Shown piece after piece: positions 38,696 through 51,900 of a stretch of DNA of 64,000 nucleotides. The stretch is from Toxotes chatareus (Eukaryota; Chordata; Actinopteri; Toxotidae). The first letter of the stretch is position 1, and every line of letters starts with the position of its first letter. The notes beneath the pieces are model-generated. The model did not search any database, was not told the DNA's origin, and worked only from the letters and a program-made list of their open reading frames with translations. The position numbers and the translations under genes were made by a program. The DNA is taken from NCBI GenBank assembly GCA_016801885.1, contig CM028902.1, positions 19,015,080 through 19,079,079 on the forward strand, read 5' to 3'.

Positions 38696-39733
38696 GAATA
38701 TACAGTGGTGAGATCAACGTCAGTCCTTTCATCAGTCCTTCTCTTCTCTGTTCGTTGCCGTCTCATCACAGTCTCTGTCTCAACATGCGTTTCTCTCTGG
38801 CTTTCTAGGTTTTTCGTCCCTCTCTTTAACCACCTTCGCTCCTTCCCCTCTTGTTCTTCAGAGATACTGTGTGGTGCATCAACATATGGATGGGCAGAGC
38901 TGTTCTGGGAGGCAGAAAAGGCCAACTGTTTTCTGTAATTGTCACGCAAGACTCCAAGCAAGGGAACACATTGCTGCAGGCGAGCTAACTGGTTCATGAG
39001 AGAGAGCTGAGGATGTACTGTAACGCAAAGGGTTTAGAGAGAAAGAATGAAAAGGAAAGGGAAGAGAGTTTAATGAGTGATCCACTTTCACTGGCTTTCT
39101 GCGATTTTTTTTCATCCACTTTCCATAATTTCTAATCCCTTCATTCTTATTCATAAAACATCTGCCAAACACATAAAGTAAACAATATCTCAGAGTAAAA
39201 CCTGCAGACCACAGTAATTGGCTCATTTGTAACTTTCTGGTTTAAGTCTGCATCTCAGAAATACACTCGCTACCATCACACAGCTAATTCAAAGATGGAA
39301 ATGCAAATTAACATGTAGTGTCAATCTACATGAATCCCCAGACTTTCTCTTTTTATTTTTCTGAGCTGTTATTTTTGAGGATATTATATAAATGATAAAC
39401 AAGCTGGCTAAAGGCCACGTTCATGTGCCAGTGGAGTTCCCTTCAATGTGCGAATCGCAACTTTTCACTTTGAAGAAGGAGGTATATTTAGTTCTACCCT
39501 CCTCCCCCTCAAATGGCCAAGTCTCTGCCCCAGCGTTTGTCACTCATCATGATGAGCTGTCTACCTTGAGCCTGAGGCAGAAGTAACCAGCGTCCAAACA
39601 AACATGAGGAATGAGTAATTTTAACAACAAAAAAGAAAAGAGAGAAGAGGGAGAAGGAGAAGAGGAAGGTCTTGTCTCCCACATCTTTAACCACATCTAC
39701 ATCAAATGATATGTATCAACATTAGAGATCAGA

Positions 39734-39760
39734 GAAACATCACAGAAACTGTGATGTTTC
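39734..39760. other. Perfect 12-bp hairpin with 3-base loop
   Basis: GAAACATCACAG (39734-39745) pairs with CTGTGATGTTTC (39749-39760); the loop is AAA. Confidence 0.6.
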
Positions 39761-41321
39761 CTGCTGTGTCCTTCACAGACAACACAGCCTCTAAATAAAT
39801 AGCAACACAATATCAGCATGTTTGGAAAAAACACATTTCTCAAACTACATCTAAGTTAATATATATATACAGGATATACAGTATGTATAGTATATTGTTC
39901 CTACTATGTCCCTAATTACTGTAACAAGAAACCAAGAGCTGTAGAAACATGGTAATTGTCCCGTTATCATGAGAAAGCATGGACCTTTTGTTTTTCAAGA
40001 TAATTGAAGAGAATGACTTTGCTATGCAGAAATGTTTAAATATTTAATTTGATGACTAAATATCAAGGGTGAGAAAATATTATTGCAACCATGGCTGCTC
40101 TTGGTGTCCTCAGCTTATAGCAACACAGATCACAGATCAGAGATTTTTGTTTGATGTGCCCAGGCTTTGTGATGTCTGTGACATTTCAACCTTCACCCCA
40201 GAACAATAGATAATACATAAACTCAACAGCAGCTATTTGCAGAAACAATATCCCCATTTCTGTGGTCAAGTCACAGAAAACTCTCTGTCAACAGTAAACA
40301 GTTTTCTTAGGGACTGTTTCCTTCTTTAGACAGTACTCCGTTCACTTCCATTGTAGTAGGGCAATGATATAAATGTCAGAGGCAGATATCGCAAAACCTC
40401 GGCACGTAAAGTTGAACCAAAGTGAGCATTCACAAGCAGAACCAGCCAACTAACCCATTCTGTGAGTCATGTCTATATCCATATCAGTGAACAGGCAAAG
40501 AGTCACATATATCACACACTTGAAATGACACGTTGAAAGGAACTGGGGATCCATAATAATCTGATGATCAAATGATTTCTGCTCTCTGAATCACAGGCTC
40601 GCTGTGACATACAGTAAATGCGGCGTTTGTACTTTGCGGTCTGGGTGGTGGCTCGGGACACAGTTCACCACAGAGCCTGTATGGAGCTGTATGTGTTGCC
40701 TTTTCTCATCTTACACATCTTAAAGCTCATCTCTTACACTCGTTCACTACTTTGCATGATGTGGTTCAGTGGCTCCCCTGACAGACTTGGCATTTCAGGA
40801 ATTCATTAAAACTACCAAATGTAATATGTGTTAAAGGAAAGAGTAACCTCATCAGTCGCCCTGCATGCACCTGCATATTCTCCCTTTGCCTGAAACTGGC
40901 TTTTCAGTGATGTCCCAGTCATTCTGGGGCACACACCATTTGCTGTGGTCACAGTGAGCACTGAGCTGGGTTTTCTGCTATCAGGAAGTGTGAGCTAAAA
41001 CAGCATGACAGACAGCAGTAAAGAAGATCACAGACTCATTCAACATGCTGCGACTCTGAGGCTGGAGAAGCTTAATGAAATCAGAGCCTGATGCTTTAAA
41101 GCAGTGTAGCAGTGTAACAGGATTAGCCCTACTACTGCACTCAGTCACAGACACTCGTATACACGAGGACGGACTCACACACATCTCGTATAACTCTTAT
41201 TGATTTCAGTGACTTCTATCACCTGACATGAGGTTTCTTCTTACACATTATTCATTAAACTTCTATAGTGTCTGAGCAGAGAGTAGAGGAGCAGGACGAC
41301 TCCCCCGGCCACTTGCCGCCA

Positions 41322-41358
41322 CCCTGCCACTTTCATGACTGGCTGGAAAGTGGCAGGG
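41322..41358. other. Perfect 13-bp hairpin
   Basis: CCCTGCCACTTTC (41322-41334) pairs with GAAAGTGGCAGGG (41346-41358) around an 11-base loop. Confidence 0.6.
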
Positions 41359-42084
41359 AAGCGGTGCTAAAAACAAAGTTCTCTTCTTTTAAGCTGAGCT
41401 TTTTGAGAGATGCTCTCCTCTCCACTAGCCTGTCTGGGCTTGTAGAGCTATAGTTAATAATTCACACTGGGAACAAGAGGTCCATAAAGACTTGCAATGA
41501 TATGGCAGAGGAGAGGAGAGGAGCCTGTTTTAGAAGGCGAGGTGTGTGGAAGGAGGAATGTCTTCTCTCTCTTGCTCACTCGCCCTCTCTTTCTTTCTCT
41601 GAGCCATGTGTGTCTGAGAGCAACAGAGACACTGAGTGAGAGAAAAGAATGACTGTGAGAGTGTGTGTGTGTGTGCACGTGTGTCTGCAGGCTCTCCAAG
41701 TAACACAGGGGATGTGAGAGTGGAAAAAGGTCAAGGAGTTGTTTACCAGCAGAGAGGAGACGCAGTGGGCATCCCCTGTGTGATGTTGTGTGTGTATGTG
41801 TAGGTTTTATACTTGACCAAGTGTGCTTTTGCGTGTGACTGTGACATTGTGTATAGTATGCTGTGAATATTGTGAGATGTGCTGCAACAAAAAAAGATCT
41901 ACTGTTTGTAGCTATTTACACTTTGTGGAAATCTGGCAATCCGGTGATTGATGGTAGGGGAAAGAATAGATCAGCAGCTTATTTGCATTTTCTCTTATTT
42001 TGTTCTCTTCTTTTTCTATTATCAGAGATTTTTTATGGGCTGAGCTCTCATCAGGAGACAACCTTGTTTTGTGTCAATTGTTGA

Positions 42085-42265
42085 AAAATTCAGATACTTT
42101 ACTCAAGTAAACATGCAGATACTATAAAAATACTCCACTACAAGTAAGTCTTGGATTTAAACTTGTTCTGTTGTAAAATGGTCCGTGTGACTGATATATT
42201 AATGTATCTTGCATCATTGAATGGTTAATACTGATTCATGAGAAGCATTTTACTGTTTCTATACC
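42085..42265 (+). repeat. Second copy of the tactcagatactttact repeat family
   Basis: The text aattcagatactttactcaa, aaatactccactacaagtaa and tatattaatgtatcttgcat corresponds to the same family as the repeat at 61515, more diverged. Confidence 0.5.
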
Positions 42266-43630
42266 AAACGGTCACATAAGAAATCTGAGGGGTTGTGTGA
42301 TGATTGATGGGAGAGGAAATAATAAAAAACAAAGTTCTGATACACGAAGGTGTTTTCTTTTGTTTTGGACATCCCTTATTCTAATGAAACTACTTGAAAA
42401 GCTTGGGAGGGGGGGTGTCGTGACCTTGACAACCACTGGTGCAATCTCTAACACTATATCTTAAAATATTATTATCTGTTCTGTGTATAAAATCTTTACC
42501 TGAAATGAATCTACTAACTGTAGCTGTCAGAGAAATGTAAAAAGAGTAAAAAGTTCAGTTGTGATTGTGAATGTACTTACTTTCCACCACTGATCTCCAC
42601 TCCCTCGCTTCTTAGCCTGCTCTAAAACAGAGCACACCACCTACTGTATTGAAACCATATATGTGCAGTACACATAAATTGTATTTACCCAATATGACTG
42701 TAATTTCCAGGTTTTCTTGTCTGGTTGAAACCGATCTGATCCTTTTCCAGACATCCGTTTTTAGGGAATTTGCTAAAAACTGCACAAACAGCTGTGTTTA
42801 TAATGATATTCTATGCATAAGCCATAAATTGTTATGGTTGTAATCCAGCATGGTGTTTTATGTACAATACTTATGACTCTACATTTCCCTGCAAGGCCAC
42901 TGATGATAATGACATCCTCGCTCCTTATAGAGACTCTTCTTTCTTTTGTACTATTGAGAGCTAACTCGTTGAGAGCACCCTGGTGAAAAGACACTTTTCT
43001 GTATTCCCTCAGCAAATCAAGGTAATGGTGTGGTCAATGGAGAACAAGGCCTTGCTGATAGCTTCAATTCAGTCGTATTTTGGCCTCGTGCTGCCAGAGC
43101 CCCATACGAAACTGTGTATCATAGAGTTAAATTGTCATAAAATGATGGACTTGAAAGTGACGGCAGAGTGTGCAATTCCCATGTCTAGAACATATTGTAA
43201 ATGCTCCATTCATTTCCTCTGTTATATCCTTTACTCTTCCATCTTGGTTTTGTTTTACCGGTTTATTACACATCTTGCTTCTGTCAAATAATACACGCAT
43301 ATAAATGTTGCACTCTTTTACTATCCTGCTACTCTGGTCCCTCATCACTGCCTCAGCATGGTTTTCTAATCGTGTTGCATGATTTCAAACAAGTCCAGTG
43401 ATTCACACCAAGGTATACTGCAGGTTTTCAGCACAAAGCTACAGAAAAAACCCCACTTTTGTCCACCACTCCCAGTTTCCTAGTACACCAAAACTGTGAC
43501 AGAGGCAAAGCACAGTAAGTGAAATGCTTCTCTTACCATTTTCTCTGTGTTTATCTCAGAGTCTTTCAAGTGTTTTCTCATCCTGGTCTGTCTTCCTTTC
43601 AGTCCTCCACTCATTTTCATTCGTGTCATC

Positions 43631-43660
43631 CTCTCTCCTCTCCTCTCCTCTCCTCTCCTC
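43631..43660 (+). repeat. (CTCTC)n pentanucleotide repeat
   Basis: About six units of ctctc, interrupted only at the start. Confidence 0.85.
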
Positions 43661-44179
43661 GCTCCTTCTTTAGCTCCTTTGTCTCTGCTCCAGCTCTCAT
43701 GTTGCCGTTACAAATGGAAGCATTCTCAGCTTACCTTCCCATTCGTTGTCATGTCTCAGAGAAAGTATCTAATGGGGTGGAAAAATACTATTAGAGTTTG
43801 TCAAGATTCAATCCATTTAAATAGGAGCGAGGTAAGTGGTGTTCGAAGTTGCACAATGTACAGTGTGTATGTTTTGAATTTGTGAGGATGAAAGCTGAAA
43901 TACAGATTCAAACAATATGTATACAGATTCAATGTAACGTGATAGACTGTGAGAACTTGTCTTTTTTTGGAATAATCTTTTGACTGGGGATATAATAATG
44001 AAAACAGAGGAATATAATTACAAGTATTTCACATTTTTGTTGTGACAGGAACATCCCCAGGGGCCTCAAAGAGGGCATCAACAGCAAGAACACCAAAACA
44101 TTGTCTCTGCATAGAAAATTGGAGTTGGAGAGTTAGGGGGCAAGGTTTGCAAGCAGTTAAAGCAATCCATGAAAGAATT

Positions 44180-45010
44180 CAAGAGAAAAACATATGGTTC
44201 AGGTTGCAAGAGGAAGCGTGACGTCTGTCACACTGGTGTGCAATATTTGCACAGATTTCAGATAATTGAGTTTTGTATAAACTGTAGCCTTGCACAAAGT
44301 GTACTTTAACATATTCTGTATTCACAGCTTCATCCCACCACTGATCTGTAAATTCTACCCCCAGCTCCTGCTCCCAAGCAGTTCTAGTTTCAGAAATAGA
44401 ACAGCCATCAAAAGCCATGAGCCATTCATCCTTCTTGGATATGAGTGATTTTTGATATGGTTTTAGAGTTAAAAGGTCATCCCGTGGTTGGTTAGCAGGG
44501 AGGGATGGGTAGCACAGAAAAAGAGAGGAGGCACAGCGTCTAACCTGAAAGTAACAGAACAAGTGCGATGCAGACAAATTAAAATCTGAGCATCTTTGTA
44601 GAAGTCTCTGAACAGCTTAATGCCTCGATTCTGCCACAACCTGTAATGACTGATGGGGAAAATAGGTGATTCTTCACAAAAGGCACTGGGGTGGAGGCTG
44701 ACATAAACTTAAAATGACATGTAAATTGAAAGCAAATCCTACGGTTAGACAGCACCACTGGGCTGCTTGTAAAGCTGGAAGGATTGATCGGTCGGGAGGT
44801 GGTGAGTTGGGCCATTGGGGAAGATGAGAAACATGATTGAACCTCCAACCTGCAGCACAACAACCCCGGAGACTGAAGCCAGTAAGTGCTGAATATGTGC
44901 TGACCGATAGCAGAGAAGAAAACTAGGTAAAGCAAGTCTACCACTAAATTTGAATTTTTTTGCAATAATGACTTCCTCACCCTGAGTACCACAGAAAGGC
45001 GGTAACAATT
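44180..45010 (-). mobile_element. Degenerate L1-type LINE fragment (3' part of ORF2)
   Basis: Read on the minus strand in more than one frame, the translation follows the C-terminal part of fish L1 ORF2: GRLALPSFLLCYRSAHIQ, then WLQSPG…RLEVQSC, FTSSPVVLSNRRICFQF with HFKFMSAST, then HLFCYFQVR, AWEQELGVEFTDQWWDEA, and CDRRHASS…LNHMFF. Frame changes near 44900 and 44580 and a stop after MFFS show that it is a dead, 5'-truncated copy. It encodes no intact reverse transcriptase. Confidence 0.7.
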
Positions 45011-47034
45011 TGTTTCACAGAATTTGAAAAAAAAAATTCTGTGCAAAAACAAAAGTAACAAAAAGAGAAATCAAGGCAAGACATTATTTTACTGCATTAA
45101 TTCTACCTATCAATGATAAAGGTAAGGACTTCCACCTCTGGAAGCCCTTGCCTTGACCTGGGTGGCCAAGGAAGAGAAATTAGCAGAATAAAAAGAAGGT
45201 AAAGTGTGAGTCACATTGATCCCTAATTATTTCAACCCTGACGAGCTGAGTTTGAAAGAATGAGTCAGAGAATTTATAGGATAGAATTCACTCTTAGACT
45301 AAATTCAATTTTGGTTTGGTTTTCTTGGTTTTCTTATGTTCTATTTATATATGGTCCAGTTCATTTTCATCTCTTGCCACTGGCTATATGTATTTTTAAA
45401 AGCATTACAACAATGACATAAAGGCAAATGGATGTTGCACTACCTCCAGAAAAGTACGAGTGATTTACAAGAAAAACAGCTGTGGCTTGGACATGGTGAC
45501 AGTGTTAGTACACATCATACAGAGTCGTGTTTCTGCCCACTTGATGAATGTAAGTTCACTATTCACTCCCTCTTTAGCTCTGTTTTGGTCTCCATCACCT
45601 CCATATTTAGCTTTTGAGTTGCTAAAGGCTCCACTATGTTCACCAGCTGTTGCTCACTTTGTCTGTCATTGTCATGATGAAACCAAACACTTGAAGTTGT
45701 GGGACATAAAAACAATCGAATGCTGAAGTGCTTTGTAGAGCTGAGGGAAACAGCAGAGACGGGGGATGCTAAATTGTGGGTTTGTCACCATGAACAAAAA
45801 CCTTTTGGATCCACTATTAATGTAAAACACTAATTAGGACAACTTTCTTAATGCAGCCGTCCTCCGATATTCATTCAAATATTGTTAACTTCTGACTCGT
45901 GCTGAAGTGTACGTCACCAAATCCCCATCCACCTCAAACCGCCGAGAACAACACAGACAGAAAATCTATAACCAAAACTGTTCCAACTCTGGCAGGAAAT
46001 TTTGTGTTTGTCTAACACTCCAATACTCTCTGAAAGAGGCTGCTTGATAAAACGGCTTTTCAGGGCCTTTTAAAATCCTTCCCACTCGGTCCCTCTTCTT
46101 CCCTTTCTCTTACTCAGCCCTTTTAGCTATCTGGCTCCTCTGCAGCACACTCAAGGTCAGTCAGTGAGCATCTGGATTGTACGTGGATCACACAAAACAC
46201 CTTTCAGCAAACCACATCCAGAGTGCTCTGTGGACACAAAGCTCTAGTGAACTCTAGTGAACTGCTCCAAAAAAAGAGAAAAAAAAAGTAAGTGCAGCAG
46301 TCATTTGTAAGTCAACAGCCTGAACGTAGACACTGACATTTAAGTAGCACTAATGAGAAATAATCTTACGCATACATTACATTTAAATTACTGTAAATCA
46401 TTACAGACTGTGGTCGGGTATGAAACCGCAGTATTTAAGGCTTCACAGACTGCACAGCTGCCATTTGCAAGCCATTTGTTATTCCTTCCTCATATTATAA
46501 ACATTTAGGTTGTTATCACCAACAGACTTTCACCACATTTTTTACATCCCAGCTCATTCTGAGGAATAATAAGGCGAGGCAGAAATGAGGAGGAGACAGC
46601 TGAAGCATGCATACTAAATATCCTAACACTCCTGTTTGTGGCCCTTAAACTCCTTTTCTTTTCATAATCTTTCCCATGTTTTGCATCCTCTCATCGCTGT
46701 CACGTAGCCTCTCCTTAAAAGTTGTTTTCCTCACAGTCAGATTCACCCTTCTTCTCCTCCTCTTAACTCACCCTCCTCCTCTTCCTCCCTTCTAATCTCC
46801 TCCTTTGTCCTCTCACCCTCCAGCCATCAGTTATCTCCCTCAGGGTGAGGCTGGGGAGGATGCTGCTGCCCTTGGAGCTCAAGACTACTGTCAACATCTG
46901 TGCCTGCATTTTTACTCTCCTACAGAGGAGGAATGTGGTACACATAGTGAACTCATTGCACTGCAAAACTCTACCAGTGCAGGTAAACTAGTTTGAGTAA
47001 TTTTCCAGAGGGTTACACAAGGTGAGGCGTTAGG

Positions 47035-47275
47035 GCTTAATGTTAACATTAGGTAGTGTGAGTGGCAGGCATCCTGGAGTTTTGTAGTCGTGGTACCAAT
47101 AATAAATACAAGGTTAGGGTTGAGGAATAGTCAGGGTTTGGTCAGATTTAGGTACAAAAACTACTTGGTTAGGTTTAGGAAAAGATGGTGGTTTGAGGTA
47201 AAACAGACACTTCCTTAAAGACAGAGGATCTTCGTTGTCATGGTTACAATAATAAGCACGCAGTTAAGGAGGACA
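47035..47275 (+). repeat. Diverged interspersed repeat (ggttaggtttaggaaaaga block)
   Basis: The phrase cttggttaggtttaggaaaa with gatggtggtttgaggtaaaa is a stretch I recognise from many fish genomes; borders are approximate. Confidence 0.45.
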
Positions 47276-47509
47276 GCCTTCAAAAAGTATTAGCATGTAA
47301 CTAATAGAAGGCTAAAGTGTGTAGCATGTAGCAGTATGTAGCATCATTACTGTGGTAATTCATCGGCCTAAACTGTTGTGACTCTCTAAGTAAGCCCATC
47401 AGATGGTGAATGAATATATTTTAATAGCAGTGAAAAGAACCAGTGATGTGTTTAAAATACATGTGCAGATTACACTTAACACAGTTAATTCAGTTAACCT
47501 TTTAAATGG

Positions 47510-47575
47510 AGGTCAATGGTTGTCAGCAGCAGCAAGGCATTTAAGCTTTGCTGCTGCTGACAACCACTCTGACCT
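47510..47575. other. Long near-perfect hairpin
   Basis: Left arm 47517-47535 (TGGTTGTCAGCAGCAGCAA) is exactly complementary to 47548-47566 around a 12-base loop. Beyond a small bulge, 47510-47515 pairs with 47570-47575. The 66-nt structure has about 25 base pairs. Confidence 0.7.
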
Positions 47576-48693
47576 GACAGCATTAGGCTTTGTCATTGAC
47601 ACTCGCGTTCAGCCTTTTATGAGCTGTAACAGCAATAACATTTTCCAGCTGTTTTGATGTTCACTATCTCTCCTCATTATCCACAGAGACTCCAAGATGA
47701 GTTTAATTAATAAGTTTGTTGTGTATCTTTCCTTTACCAGCTTGTAACTAAGGGTAATCAGGGATTTAATGACAAGAAGAGCTGCAGAAGTTGATGTTAT
47801 CTTGGCATGCACATCACACAGATGACCTTTGGTTAAATCCCCATCAACCACAAGCTCTGAGATGTGCTGTAAAGCCTGAGATAATCAAGCTAATGCAGTA
47901 CCAAAACATGCAAATGAGCCCTGGTTCAATACACGTCAGTCGTAGTCAGTAATGGTGCGTAAACCCTCTGGACTGTGAAATACTGCAGATAGACGCTCTG
48001 CCTTCTACTCCTTAACCAATTGTGGGAGGAAATCAGTTTGGCACTGATGGCCAATGAGGGGCCACGACCCATATTATCATCTTCATCGTGGTCGTATTTT
48101 TCATTGTTTGAATCATCATCATCATTTTCAGCCCCTCCTGCTTACATGACCAGTCCAATAAGACAGTCCACGGCGATGGTGATGGTGTTCAATGGTACGT
48201 GCAGCCCCTTTGTATCATAAACTTCTTTCCACATAAAAAGACATTATAATTACTTCACCTGAGAGCAGAAAATAGCTCCCAGCAGAAGATTAATAGTCCG
48301 AGAAGCTACAATAAAGTCCCAGTGATCAGTTTAAGAGCCAGATTAGAGGTGGGTTAATTTGAATCTAAATTGAAGCATAAAAACAGAGAGGAAGGTGAAA
48401 AAGAAACTTGTTTCAGTGCGAAAGGAAGTGGAATTTATTAAAATGTTACACAAAATGGGAACGCATGGGAGTTGAGGGTATTGACCTCAATCTAATCCTG
48501 AGCTAATTGTTCGGGGAATGGAGGAATTAACTGTGTGTGTGTGTGTGTCTCAGTCTTCATCTAACCCTAACCAGTGAATGGGTGTGCAAGGGCAGAGGAA
48601 TTTATGTTAAATATGCCGCTGAGATTTTCACTGAAGCTTCACCGTCTGCTGCTTTTGCTGCAGCAGTTTGTCTTACTGCAGAGAAAACAGCTG

Positions 48694-48720
48694 GTGTGTG
48701 TGTGTGTGTGTGTGTGTGTG
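48694..48720 (+). repeat. (GT)n microsatellite
   Basis: Uninterrupted GT run about 140 bp before the CA-rich compound microsatellite and complementary to it. Confidence 0.95.
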
Positions 48721-48855
48721 AGCAGATGTGTTTATATGAATGTGCTGCATGCGTGACCTTACATGACAAGCAGTGAATAGAGGAGGGAAAGCAGCAGAGT
48801 GAAGCAGTCATGAGGCAAAAGGGGGCAGTGGACTGCAAATACACAATCACAAGAA

Positions 48856-48856
<1 letters not shown>

Positions 48857-48908
<52 letters not shown>

Positions 48909-48951
48909 AACAAACAAACAAACAAACACACACACACACACACACACACAC
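48857..48951 (+). repeat. Compound (CA)n(CAAA)n(CA)n microsatellite
   Basis: A CA run, about six CAAA units, then a second CA run. It generates the Cys/Val-rich spurious open frames on the minus strand. Confidence 0.95.
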
Positions 48952-51900
48952 CTCTCTGAGCCAGAGAACATATTGGCAAACAACACAAAATGCTGGCTAC
49001 TCCATTTTGAATTAGGGGCCAGCTGTGGCACTGTGACAAGGTGGATATTTCACTCTCGGACTGCACTACCCCTCTATTAAACCAACTTATGGAGTCAGTT
49101 AATGTAGCTGTGCAGAAGGGATCTGGAGGGGAGGGGGCTAAAGGAGGCAGAGACAAGGGAGTTTAGTCCACAGTTTTGTCCTGTGCCTTTATTCCACTCC
49201 CTGAGTTTCATGTTAAGTTTTCTATGTTGTTTTTGAGCTGTTGCTGCTCTGTTTATGTGCCTGAATCACTGTTTCGTGGGATGTGTGAAATCACCCAAAC
49301 ACCAAAATGAAACTACTTTCTGAAGTATTTAAAAGTCAACGCTGTGTTCTTTCCTGTGAAAGATGACTTGTCTGTTTGCCCTTATCCGCGTTGTCCTTAT
49401 GCAGTACCGAGCTGATATGCTGAGCAACTTGTAGTACTAGTTGGTAAGGACTTCTTCTGTCATCCTACCCTTCCTGGAGTCAAGTCTTTGTCGTTGCTTA
49501 TCTGTTTACTGGCCAGCTTGCATGTCGTCTGGCTCCACTGCAACAACAGCAACTAATGTCCTCGCTCCACGTAACATGACACTCGCTGTGCTGCGTTCTC
49601 CATCATGACAGGCAGCATGTGCATGCCCACACGTGTACACACACACGTCGACATAAGCACACGCAGGATGCGTGCCTTGCAGTCACACAAGCTCCAAACA
49701 CCATATGAGGCAGAAAACCTGGCAAAAACTTTACAGATAAGAAGAACCTGTCCCCTTCACCAAACTAATGATTCCAAAATAAATCTGAGCAAGAACAAGA
49801 TGATGTAAAAAAGAGCTATCTGGCCATCTGTGGATGTGATCATCAGATGGAGAGACGTCGGTGAAAGCGGAGGAATACACGCACTCCACAGGGGAGCAGT
49901 TGGTGAAGTAAGGGCAACTAAGCCTGTTTATCCTCAAGCAGACTTAGAAAATGTTCCTCTCTCTTCAGTTCCAGTGACCAAAAGAGCCTCAAACAAGACC
50001 TTTCTGTTACAAAAACACACTGCTGCAGCATCCCATCTGTAGAATAACTCACACACGAAGAGATCAGCGCATATACATTTATAGATCGTCTCAGCTGTTA
50101 TGCATGTCCTTTACATTTTGTCTGTGATGTAATGTATCACCTGTGATGCTCGACTCTGATCTCTGTTGTGGTTCTGACTCCCTGGTTGGAGTCACAGGGC
50201 AGATGAGACCATCCATCAGAGAAGTCTGATCCTTGTCCTGCTGGGTTGTTCCCTCCTCTTCATGCTGTGTGGAGCTGCACTGAGCCCTCTACACCATCTG
50301 CCTGCTTCAGGCCTGGTTAACTCCTTCCATAATGACTGAAGGCTGCTTTAAGAGGAGAGAAATGGTTCTGTCCCTTCTAGTAAACATAGACAAATTGAGA
50401 AATAAAAGGAGAGGAGAGAAGAAGAATACTATGTGGCATATTTTCAAAATAGTTCAAATAAAACGAATAAGCCATAAATAACCAGCTGCACACTTGTTTG
50501 GCACAGAAGCACAAAAAAATTTAAATTGTAATCAGAAGAAAGTGGAAACACTAAATGCATTTTCACTGCCGCTTCTCTCTGAGGTGCAGGGAAAGTTATG
50601 AACCTCACGGTATAAGATGCACAGAAGGCAGGATTATTCTGCAGAGGTGTGCAGATTAATTCTCTCGTTGATGGAATCTCGGCTTTCTTCTCAGCAGCTA
50701 ATGCCACTTGTTCCATAGAGCAAGAAATCTGTTCCCTATTCCCTAAACAGTCCCTATACATGATGGATGCTCAAGGTCTCTACATGGAGAAGCTTCAGGA
50801 CTGTAATATAAAGTGATGTGTTGTAAAACTGCAACTTCACCTGTGATGTAACATGGTTTTACAAGCTAAAGTAAAGGTTTCAAATTAGACATTTTGTACA
50901 TTCTTACATACAGTGGCTCTTGACGCAAAGAAAACAAATTCTCAAACACCTTCCTTTTTTGAAAGATACCTGAGTCTTCTTTACACTTTGTCCCTCTGGA
51001 TGTACCTCTCTGTTCTCTACAGTCTGTGACCTAGGAAAAAACTCATCCATCTTGAGAGTTTGATCCTGTCCCGCTGTGCCCGACCTGTCATTACATGCCT
51101 GGGGGGAGGGGGTGGGGGAGCGCTGCCTGTCCTGGACTGTGGGACCATGAGACCGCTCTAAGCCCAGAGCCATCTGGCTATGCTACATTTCCCAAAAGCA
51201 TACAGTTTGACTGTCTTTCCCTCTGGTGCCTTACTGTCTGTACTTTTGTCTTGTGCTTTCATTGTTAACTCTTTCATCTCCTCTGTAAGCTCTGACATTT
51301 TCTGTCATAATGTATACACCACAGTTCTGTATCTTGTTTCCCATTTTATCTACTGTATGTCCCTGTCTCCCCTCCTGCTCTCTCCTTCCTCCATTTAGAG
51401 TTCCATCTCATGCCTGCAAGGCCAAGGAACTTCAGGGAAATTTAACATCATCTGGTCATCAAATTCCCTAAATATTACAATATTTTGTCTCTGTTCTACT
51501 GTCTGTCACCAGAGCCTTTCCTCTCTCCCGCTCTCTACTCTCTGTCAGCCACTTTTTGACCAAAGACGGGGGTCAAGAGTTAATTACAGAGGTGATTCCT
51601 ACGAAAAATGAGCAGTGAGATGTTTTTATTGGACTTGATGACAAGATGAGGGACCAATTTTCTCACACTCCCCAGCTGAAGAGTTTTTTAGAGTGGCTCT
51701 GCTGCTTAACCTGGGCCCATTAATATAAGACAATCAGAGTGGTTCAGGTATCAGTGATTCTGCTTTCATTATGGGAGGAAAATGGACGGCCCTATGTCTA
51801 CTTTGATAGCTGAAGTGCTGGAAAAAGAGAAGGGAGGAAGACAGTAAAGATGGATGTTGTCCACTCTCCTGAAAGTTGTCCTTACAGGGATTCCGTTGCA

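Noticed and set aside
45118..45156. Imperfect inverted repeat around ggacttcc / ggaag
   Set aside because: Several mismatches; weaker than the other hairpins and not distinguishable from chance by eye.
48602..49156. 184-codon minus-strand open frame with Cys/Val runs
   Set aside because: Most of it is the translated CA/CAAA microsatellite; the rest shows no domain.
51098..51121. G-rich stretch as a possible G-quadruplex
   Set aside because: Only three separated G-runs are visible, so a canonical four-tract structure is not supported.
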